Below the pieces are notes generated by a model. That model was not told the DNA's origin, ran no database searches, and saw only the letters and a program-made list of their open reading frames with translations. 7,106 nucleotides of DNA from Bacteroidota bacterium (GTDB lineage: Bacteria; Bacteroidota; Bacteroidia; Flavobacteriales; Flavobacteriaceae), in assembly GCA_024278565.1 (NCBI GenBank), contig JAJRSY010000256.1:1-7106 (forward strand), written 5' to 3'. The translations under genes and the position numbers were made by a program. How positions within the stretch are numbered: position 1 is the stretch's first letter; each line of letters opens with the position of its first letter. Positions 1-5,584 of this stretch are shown in pieces.

Positions 1-704
1 CCCTTTAAAACACCTTCAAACCGAGGTGTTTTGTTAAGATTCAAACTCTTCACCTTTACCGGATATTGCAATACCGGAAAATCTAAATGCGTTTCACAAT
101 TCGAATCAAGATAGTACGGCAGTACTTTTTGCGGAATGTACTGTTTTAGCTTATTTCGCCATGCCACCAGATTCTCATCAACAACCGAGTTGGTCAGCAT
201 TTTACGCCAGTTGGTTTTATCACCAATATGGTCTTTGAGTGCAACTTCGGTAATGCCTGCCAAATAGCGGTTGGGTACTTCCAAAATCTCAATGGCCTCA
301 TGGGCACCCTGATCGATCCACCGTGTGGGTACCTGTGTTTTTCGTGTGACACCAACTTTGATATTGCTTGAATTTGCGAGATAAACGATATGTGGTTGTA
401 GCTGTACTTTCTTTTCGTACCCTAGATCTCGATCCTCTTTGTCTAAATGGGCGGTACTGAGTTCGGGCCTCATGATCCAATCACCGGCGGTTGGTATTTC
501 AAAAAAGCAGCTTTTGCAGAACCCTTGACGAAAGATGGGTCGATCATTGCCACAATTCAAACATTGGTACTTGATCAGATCGATCTTTAAAGTTTTGTTC
601 AATACCTGGTTCACATTCAAAAAATCGTTTTCGAAGAGCATATAATATTGAATAGGGCTTCCTATTTCAGTCTGCATTTTTCGTAATACGCCTTCGTACT
701 GCAT
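1..704 (-). CDS. DUF2797 domain-containing protein, C-terminus cut off by window edge
   Basis: The reading frame is open without a stop from the ATG at 704 down to the left edge (234 whole codons). It begins MQYEGVLRKMQTE, which I recognise as the start of flavobacterial DUF2797 proteins, usually about 260-270 residues long, so roughly the last 30 residues are missing. Two CxxC pairs (C48/C51 and C63/C66) form a probable zinc ribbon around residues 46-68. It is followed by a conserved segment (RPELSTAH, residues 79-86) and then a block near 107-135 with VYLANSS, IKVGVTR and RWIDQGA. The KVGVT...R pattern is reminiscent of GIY-YIG-type folds, but that is my inference and no function is established from the sequence. 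It is divergent from the GH3 gene with a gap of about 60 bp. The start is well supported because family similarity begins at this Met. Confidence 0.9.
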   Translation of the reverse strand, partial: MQYEGVLRKMQTEIGSPIQYYMLFENDFLNVNQVLNKTLKIDLIKYQCLNCGNDRPIFRQGFCKSCFFEIPTAGDWIMRPELSTAHLDKEDRDLGYEKKVQLQPHIVYLANSSNIKVGVTRKTQVPTRWIDQGAHEAIEILEVPNRYLAGITEVALKDHIGDKTNWRKMLTNSVVDENLVAWRNKLKQYIPQKVLPYYLDSNCETHLDFPVLQYPVKVKSLNLNKTPRFEGVLK

Positions 705-714
705 AAAAGTATTA

Positions 715-746
715 TTTGAAAATGATAAGTATATACCTTATTTTTA
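715..746 (+). promoter_or_regulatory. Possible Bacteroidota-type promoter for the GH3 gene
   Basis: TTTG at 715-718, 20 nt, then TATTTTTA at 739-746, which matches TAnnTTTG at all positions but the last. It lies 20 nt before the preferred GH3 ATG at 767. The match is imperfect and the DNA is AT-rich, so chance is possible. It overlaps the divergent DUF2797 upstream region, where I could not place a convincing promoter. Confidence 0.3.
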
Positions 747-766
747 GCTTGATAAAGATACTTAAA

Positions 767-2281
767 ATGCCAATACCCTTATTCAATTCAATTGCCTCGT
801 GGTTGATAAAAAAGCGCTATCACCAGATTGAGCTGTTTTTAAAGTATCCCGAAGAAGTACAAGAAGAGGTGTTGCACCAATTACTTGAATTCGCCGAGGA
901 TACTGAAATAGGTAAAAGGCATGAATTCGCCTCAATTAACAATTACGAAACATTTCGAGAACGGGTGCCTATAGTTTCTTATGAAGAGATCGAACCTGTA
1001 ATTGAACGAACCCGCAAAGGTGAGCAGAACCTCTTTTGGCCAACAGCGATCAACTGGTTCGCAAAAAGTAGTGGTACCACAAATGCAAAAAGCAAATTTA
1101 TTCCGGTAAGTACCGAGGCGCTTGAAGATTGTCATTACAAATCGGGCAAGGATCTCTTGTGCCTGTACCTCAACAATAACGAAGCGTCTAAACTGTTTAC
1201 CGGAAAAAGTCTTCGCCTGGGGGGAAGTAAAGAACTGTATGAGGATAGCGGTTCGTTCTTTGGAGACCTATCGGCCATATTAATTGACAATATGCCGTTA
1301 TGGGCGCAGTACAGCAGTACGCCCAGCAGCAAGGTTTCGTTAATGAGTGAATGGGAAAGTAAGTTGAAGGTCATTATCAAAGAGAGTACCCAAGAAGATG
1401 TGACCAGCCTTGTAGGAGTGCCCTCTTGGATGCTCGTACTGTTAAATGACGTAATCGAGGAAACCGGCAAAGATCATCTTTTTCAAGTATGGGAGAACCT
1501 TGAAGTTTATTTTCACGGTGGAGTGAGTTTCGACCCTTATATGGAACAGTATAAAAAGCTGCTGCCCAGAAAAAATTTCAAGTACTATGAAATATATAAT
1601 GCTTCGGAAGGGTTTTTTGCCATACAAGATAGAAACAATGCGAACGATCTTTTATTGATGTTGGACTATGGAATCTTTTATGAATTCATTCCTATGGATG
1701 TTTACCGAACTCCTGAACAAAAAGCAATTCCCCTTTGGGAAGTAAAAACCAATACAAATTACGCCATCATTATTACCACAAATTCTGGGCTCTGGCGCTA
1801 TAAAATAGGAGATACCATTAGGTTTACCTCTTTAAGTCCTTACCGTATAAGAGTAACAGGGCGTACCAAACACCATATCAATGTTTTTGGCGAAGAATTG
1901 ATTATTGAAAATGCTGAGGAAGCCTTAAAGAATGTTTGTAAAAAGACAGGCACCGAAATTAAGGACTATACTGCAGGGCCCATTTTTATGTCGGGCAAAG
2001 AAAAAGGTGCCCATGAATGGATCATTGAATTCAGAAAACCACCAGAGCAATTAGATTATTTTACCGAGTTTTTAGACAATGCCCTTAAATCATTGAATTC
2101 TGATTACGAGGCCAAAAGGTATAATAATACTACTCTGAAAATGCCCGTGGTACACGTGGCCCGTGAGAACCTTTTTCATGATTGGCTGAAATCGAAAGAT
2201 AAGCTGGGTGGGCAGCATAAGATACCCAGGTTATCGAACAAAAGGGACTATATCGAGGAACTGTTGAAAATGAATGCTTGA
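767..2281 (+). CDS. GH3 auxin-responsive promoter family protein (adenylate-forming acyl-acid-amido synthetase fold)
   Basis: The GH3 family belongs to the ANL adenylating superfamily. Plant members activate a carboxylic acid with ATP and join it to an amino acid; the substrate of the bacterial members is not known. The three nucleotide-binding motifs are visible, numbered from the chosen start: SSGTT (101-105), YNASE (277-281) and YKIGD (345-349). They are followed by TGRTKHHINVFGEEL (364-378) at the hinge to the C-terminal lid. The protein is 504 residues, matching flavobacterial homologues of about 505 that begin MPIPL. The frame is open further upstream, to a TTG at 716 and an ATG at 722, but those 15-17 extra residues are unlike the family and overlap the probable promoter, so the ATG at 767 is preferred. 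The stop is TGA. All motifs are present and there is no sign of decay. No hairpin followed by a T-run is seen after the stop. Confidence 0.93.
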   Translation: MPIPLFNSIASWLIKKRYHQIELFLKYPEEVQEEVLHQLLEFAEDTEIGKRHEFASINNYETFRERVPIVSYEEIEPVIERTRKGEQNLFWPTAINWFAKSSGTTNAKSKFIPVSTEALEDCHYKSGKDLLCLYLNNNEASKLFTGKSLRLGGSKELYEDSGSFFGDLSAILIDNMPLWAQYSSTPSSKVSLMSEWESKLKVIIKESTQEDVTSLVGVPSWMLVLLNDVIEETGKDHLFQVWENLEVYFHGGVSFDPYMEQYKKLLPRKNFKYYEIYNASEGFFAIQDRNNANDLLLMLDYGIFYEFIPMDVYRTPEQKAIPLWEVKTNTNYAIIITTNSGLWRYKIGDTIRFTSLSPYRIRVTGRTKHHINVFGEELIIENAEEALKNVCKKTGTEIKDYTAGPIFMSGKEKGAHEWIIEFRKPPEQLDYFTEFLDNALKSLNSDYEAKRYNNTTLKMPVVHVARENLFHDWLKSKDKLGGQHKIPRLSNKRDYIEELLKMNA

Positions 2282-2489
2282 AATAGTTCTACGGTTTACA
2301 TATGCTTCTTATTCAAAGACTGTTGAAAGTTTAGAACTGGCCGCCCATATTATTTTCGTCCATGGGCTGAATTTCAATCGATAAAAGTTTTTAGCTGCAA
2401 AGATCCGATAAACGGACTACAACGATAAATAGTTTCAGATTAACAAATAAATGAGGTTTTCGGTCGTTTAATGTTCAACTTAACCGAAC
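2282..2489. other. Intergenic stretch with no recognisable gene
   Basis: This 208-bp stretch lies between the GH3 stop and the left end of the foldback element. All frames are broken by stops. It contains only weak structure: GCCCAT/ATGGGC arms at about 2342-2366 with a 13-nt loop and no T-run, and a distant AGTTCTA/TAGAACT pair. A minus-strand CAAAGATC (2398-2405) resembles an imperfect -7 box. None of this is enough to call a feature. Confidence 0.7.
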
Positions 2490-2647
2490 TATACTCCTGC
2501 CACTTTAAAATTCGGGAGATACGTGCAGTCTATTTTTTCGGCATAGCCATAGCTATGGCTATAAATTTTAACGCCGATCGGCGGAAAAAGAGCAAGCTTG
2601 CCGGCGAGGCAGGCGGAAATCTCGGGTTTTAAAGTGGCGGGAGTATA
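2490..2647 (+). repeat. 158-bp foldback element with terminal inverted repeats (MITE-like candidate)
   Basis: Positions 2490-2517 are an inverted match to 2620-2647, with 24 of 28 Watson-Crick pairs. The other four positions (2498/2639, 2511/2626, 2512/2625, 2515/2622) are all T-G or G-T, so a plus-strand RNA could pair along the whole 28 bp. The interior holds perfect palindromes: ATAGCCATAGCTATGGCTAT (2543-2562), CGCCGATCGGCG (2572-2583) and GCAAGCTTGC (2592-2601). A T-run at 2533-2538 can pair with the A-run at 2585-2589. The outer ends read TATACTCC and GGAGTATA, compatible with a TA target duplication as in IS630/Tc1-type insertions. There is no coding capacity. The GC-rich core (about 2572-2616) contrasts with the AT-rich surroundings. 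The inverted repeat is certain; calling it a mobile MITE is inference. It could instead be a structured regulatory RNA or an interspersed palindromic repeat. Confidence 0.75.
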
Positions 2648-2666
2648 TTAATTAGTGATTTAAATT

Positions 2667-3245
2667 ATGGCAGAAAGACTAGTGGTTTTATCTGATATGT
2701 GGGGCGCAAAAAAAGGACTATGGATAACCTCTTACCTTGGTTATTTACAACAGTATTTTGAGATCACCTATTATGACTGCCAGCAGTTGGCCAATTTAGA
2801 TGTCATCGTGCAATCTGCCGACAACATAAATAGAGCTTTTGTAGAAGGTGGTATCGACACAGCTGTCGCCCATCTTTTGAAAAAAGAAAAAGAGCCCGCC
2901 CACTATCTAGGCTTTAGTACAGGAGGCACCATTGCTTGGAAAGCAAATTTGATAGGGCTGCCAATGAAATCATTATATACCGTCTCTTCTACTAGAATAA
3001 GAGCGGAAGAAGAAAAACCCAGTTGTTCAACTACCCTGTTATTTGGAGATTCTGATGTATACCGACCCAATCAAGATTGGTACAAGAAGTTGGGCATTGA
3101 AGGCCAACTGATTAAGGGTTTTGGTCACGATTTGTATACCGACGAGAAAAATATAAGTAAAGTCTGTTTGGATCTATTGAATGCCGTGACCAAGAAACCA
3201 AAAGAAGGTAAAGAAGAAAAAAGCAAGCAAATAAAAATAGCCTAA
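2667..3245 (+). CDS. Small alpha/beta hydrolase family protein
   Basis: This 192-residue protein has the order of catalytic elements of an alpha/beta hydrolase. The nucleophile elbow GFSTG (82-86) carries Ser84, preceded by a strand (AHYL) and followed by a helix. A strand with GDSD (127-130) gives Asp130 as the likely acid, and GFGHDLY (151-157) gives His154. Family knowledge supports hydrolysis of an ester, thioester or similar bond, but the substrate cannot be read from the sequence. No signal peptide or membrane segment is seen, so it is probably cytoplasmic. The protein is compact, with little room for a lid domain. The last 17 residues (176-192) are a Lys/Glu-rich tail, probably disordered. 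The ATG at 2667 lies only 19 bp after the foldback element, and I could not identify a standard promoter between them. It converges with clpX on a shared terminator. Confidence 0.8.
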   Translation: MAERLVVLSDMWGAKKGLWITSYLGYLQQYFEITYYDCQQLANLDVIVQSADNINRAFVEGGIDTAVAHLLKKEKEPAHYLGFSTGGTIAWKANLIGLPMKSLYTVSSTRIRAEEEKPSCSTTLLFGDSDVYRPNQDWYKKLGIEGQLIKGFGHDLYTDEKNISKVCLDLLNAVTKKPKEGKEEKSKQIKIA

Positions 3246-3281
3246 ATTTTCATATAGCTTCTTAACAGCTACAATTAACGT

Positions 3282-3323
3282 AAAAACTAAAAGCCGTATC
3301 TTAAGATACGGCTTTTAGTTTTT
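3282..3323. terminator. Bidirectional rho-independent terminator between the hydrolase gene and clpX
   Basis: This is a perfect 42-bp palindrome: arms 3282-3302 and 3303-3323 are exact reverse complements over 21 bp. The core GCCGTATC-TTAA-GATACGGC is flanked by TTTTAGTTTTT on either strand, so each transcript gets a stem followed by a U-rich tract. It serves the plus-strand hydrolase (stop at 3243-3245) and the minus-strand clpX. The right arm lies inside clpX: its stop codon (3301-3303) and its last six or so codons are part of the stem. Confidence 0.93.
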
Positions 3324-4536
3324 TAATGGTTTCATACGACAATTTGTCTTCAGCATAAGCTTTGGTGACCTTGAATTCGGTTTTGTCATTACTGGGCATT
3401 TCGAACATGGCATCGGTAAAAATGGCCTCGCACAAAGAGCGTAGACCCCTTGCTCCCAGTTTATACTCAATGGCTTTCTTAACAATGTATTCCAAGGCTT
3501 CCTCTGTTATTTCAAAACTAATGCCATCCATCGAAAACAGTTTTTCGTACTGTTTGATGATCGCATTTTTAGGTTCGGTCAGTATGGCGCGCAGTGTCTT
3601 TTCATCTAAAGGGTTCATGTAGGTTAGAACAGGCAGCCTCCCGATAATCTCCGGAATCAGTCCAAAATCCTTTAAGTCTTTCGGAATGATGTATTGCAAT
3701 ATCTTGTTCTCATCTAAATTTTCATCAGCCTTTGATGCGCTATAGCCAACGGCCTGCATATTCAGTCGCTTTGTTATCGCACGTTCTATTCCGTCAAAAG
3801 CCCCGCCGGCAATAAATAGAATGTTCTCGGTATTTACTTCGATGAATTTTTGATCGGGGTGTTTTCTACCTCCTTTTGGTGGTACGTTTACAACGGTGCC
3901 TTCAAGTAGCTTCAACAAGCCCTGTTGTACTCCTTCCCCTGAGACATCTCTGGTAATAGAGGGGTTGTCGCTTTTTCGGGCGATTTTATCGATTTCATCT
4001 ATAAATACAATGCCTCGTTCTGTTTTTTCCAAATTATAATCCGCAGCTTGCAGCAAACGGGTAAGAATACTTTCAACATCTTCACCCACATAACCTGCTT
4101 CTGTCAATACCGTTGCATCTACAATGGCCAAGGGCACATTTAGCATTTTAGCAATGGTTTTGGCCATCAGGGTTTTTCCGGTACCGGTTTGCCCGACCAT
4201 GATGATATTACTTTTTTGTATTTCAATATCATCTTCTTTTGAGGTTGATTGCAACAATCTTTTATAATGGTTGTAGACTGCGACCGACATTACTTTTTTA
4301 GTGCGTTCTTGCCCTATGATGAACGTATCTAAAAATTCTTTGATTTCCATCGGCTTTTTGAGCACCAATTCTGAAGAAAGGTCGTTCGTTTTTGTCTGTT
4401 TAGACTCTTCGGCGACAATACCGTGCGCCTGCTCTATACATCGGTCACATATATGTGCGCCTAGACCCGCAATCAATAGATTGGTTTCGGGTTTTTTTCT
4501 TCCACAAAATGAACACTCTAAATTTTCCTTTGCCAT
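3301..4536 (-). CDS. clpX: ATP-dependent Clp protease ATP-binding subunit ClpX
   Basis: ClpX is a hexameric AAA+ unfoldase that recognises tagged or specific substrates, unfolds them and feeds them to ClpP in the cytoplasm. The 411-residue protein is full length. Visible in order: the N-terminal zinc-binding domain with C8, C11, C30 and C33; Walker A GQTGTGKT (115-122); the pore-1 loop GYVG (148-151); Walker B IVFIDEID (176-183, catalytic Glu181); the pore-2 RKH (224-226); VGY (263-265) where E. coli ClpX has the IGF ClpP-docking tripeptide; the arginine-finger region EIIGRLPV (Arg300); and sensor 2 GARGLR (361-366). The ATG at 4536 follows the 95-bp gap after the clpP stop. No strong promoter was found in that gap, so co-transcription with clpP is likely. 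The 3' end is embedded in the shared terminator. All functional residues are intact, unlike its partner clpP. Confidence 0.98.
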   Translation of the reverse strand: MAKENLECSFCGRKKPETNLLIAGLGAHICDRCIEQAHGIVAEESKQTKTNDLSSELVLKKPMEIKEFLDTFIIGQERTKKVMSVAVYNHYKRLLQSTSKEDDIEIQKSNIIMVGQTGTGKTLMAKTIAKMLNVPLAIVDATVLTEAGYVGEDVESILTRLLQAADYNLEKTERGIVFIDEIDKIARKSDNPSITRDVSGEGVQQGLLKLLEGTVVNVPPKGGRKHPDQKFIEVNTENILFIAGGAFDGIERAITKRLNMQAVGYSASKADENLDENKILQYIIPKDLKDFGLIPEIIGRLPVLTYMNPLDEKTLRAILTEPKNAIIKQYEKLFSMDGISFEITEEALEYIVKKAIEYKLGARGLRSLCEAIFTDAMFEMPSNDKTEFKVTKAYAEDKLSYETIKKLKAVS

Positions 4537-4631
4537 AGTATTTGCTGCCTTTCAAAGTACTAACGAACTAATTTTGATTTTGGTTTACCAAATAGGTGAT
4601 TGAACCCGCTAATTTCGGAAATTGGCCGGAA

Positions 4632-5312
4632 TTAATTTTTGTCCCTTACCAAAATTTCGTCGATCATACCATATTTTTTAGCTTCTTCTGCCTTCATCCA
4701 ATAATCTCTATCACTATCATTATGCACTTTTTTGGTAGTTTGACCTGAATGTTTTGCAATGACCTCATAAAGTTCATCTTTGAGCTTTAAAATCTCCCGT
4801 GCCGTAATTTAAATATCACTGGCCTGACCCTGCGCCCCACCCATGGGTTGGTGTATCATGACCCGCGAATGGGTCAGCCCGCTACGCTTGCCTTTTTGCC
4901 CTGCGCACAAAAGTACAGCTGCCATTGAAGCGGCCATACCGGTACATATCGTTGCCACGTCAGGTTTGATGAACTGCATGGTGTCATAAATGCCCAAGCC
5001 TGCATAAACACTGCCTCCTGGTGAGTTGATGTAAATCTGTATATCTTTCGAAGCATCAGAACTTTCTAAAAATAGTAGCTGCGCTTGTACAATGTTGGCA
5101 ACCTGATCGTTTATGCCTGTTCCTAAAAAGATAATACGATCCATCATCAATCGCGAAAAAACATCCATGGCAATGGCGTTCATTTGACGTTCCTCGATAA
5201 TGTTCGGGGTCATGGCAGTTGGGTACATACTACTCATTATTTTGTCGTAGTACATACTGTTGATGCCCTGATGGTTTATTGCGTAATTTTTGAACTCTTT
5301 TCCGTAATCCAT
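4632..5312 (-). pseudogene. clpP: ATP-dependent Clp protease proteolytic subunit ClpP, interrupted by an in-frame stop
   Basis: ClpP is the serine protease of the ClpXP and ClpAP complexes and assembles as two stacked heptameric rings. The frame starts at the ATG at 5312 and encodes a flavobacterial-type ClpP, with SPGGSVYAGLGIYDTM (97-112), nucleophile Ser129 in GMAASM and His154 in MIHQPMGGAQGQASDI. Codon 168 is then TAA (4809-4811), where the family has Glu (GAA). Beyond it the same frame continues for 58 codons to a TAA at 4632-4634 with normal ClpP sequence: ITAREILKLKDELY, then DSDRDYW and KKYGMIDEIL. Asp203 in this part is the expected third catalytic residue; the Ser-His and His-Asp spacings (25 and 49) equal those of E. 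coli ClpP. The full length would be 226 residues. The 167-residue product lacks the catalytic Asp and the last helices and should be inactive. Alternatives are a base-call error (G to T in the coding sense) or stop readthrough. Confidence 0.9.
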
Positions 5313-5355
5313 TGGTTTTATTCGATATTTAGCGAATACATCTGAGCTGTCTTCG

Positions 5356-5383
5356 CAAACTTAAAAATTAGTGTTCCTGCCAA
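5356..5383 (-). promoter_or_regulatory. Bacteroidota-type promoter of clpP(-clpX)
   Basis: On the minus strand: TTG (5383-5381), 17 nt, then TAAGTTTG (5363-5356), a full match to TAnnTTTG. Its end is 43 nt before the clpP ATG at 5312, leaving a leader of roughly 35-40 nt. It lies downstream of the tig terminator, so clpP can be transcribed independently of tig. Confidence 0.65.
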
Positions 5384-5523
5384 GAGCAGACTGTTTTTTT
5401 TTATCTTTTTCACTAAATCTAGATGATAAGTTGCTAAAAAGCAATTCACTTGAACAAAAAACCAGTTCTGCCAAATCATTCAGGTAGACATTTTTTATGT
5501 AGTGCAATCGAGATGGTTCAAGA

Positions 5524-5556
5524 TAAAAAGATGCCGAAAACATGATTTTCGGCATC
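5524..5556 (-). terminator. Rho-independent terminator of tig
   Basis: Perfect 11-bp stem GATGCCGAAAA/TTTTCGGCATC (arms 5546-5556 and 5530-5540) with a 5-nt loop, followed on the minus strand by a run of five T's (5529-5525). It starts about 28 nt after the tig stop codon. The plus-strand side lacks a T-run, so it works in one direction. The region between it and the clpP promoter (5384-5523) holds nothing I can identify; a 64-codon open frame there starts inside the hairpin and resembles no protein I know. Confidence 0.92.
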
Positions 5557-5584
5557 GTAAAGATACTTATTATTTTTATTAAAA

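Noticed and set aside
298..480. 60-codon minus-strand frame rich in Arg and Ser
   Set aside because: It is an out-of-frame shadow of the DUF2797 gene, which is open through the whole region in another frame.
716..766. N-terminal extension of GH3 from the TTG at 716 or the ATG at 722
   Set aside because: Family similarity starts at MPIPL (767), and the extension overlaps the probable promoter and the DUF2797 upstream region.
2331..2405. Minus-strand mini-ORF of 10 codons (MDENNMGGQF) with a -7-like GATCTTTG box upstream
   Set aside because: The ORF is very short, the -7 box misses its first base, no good -33 element sits at the right distance, and nothing in it is recognisable.
4579..4623. 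Small inverted repeats in the clpP-clpX gap (TTTGG-TTTA-CCAAA and AATTTCGGAAATT)
   Set aside because: Stems are only 5-6 bp with no T-run, and are expected by chance in AT-rich DNA.
5361..5555. 64-codon minus-strand open frame between tig and clpP
   Set aside because: Its ATG lies inside the tig terminator hairpin, its end overlaps the clpP promoter, and the protein resembles nothing known to me. It is probably a chance open frame.
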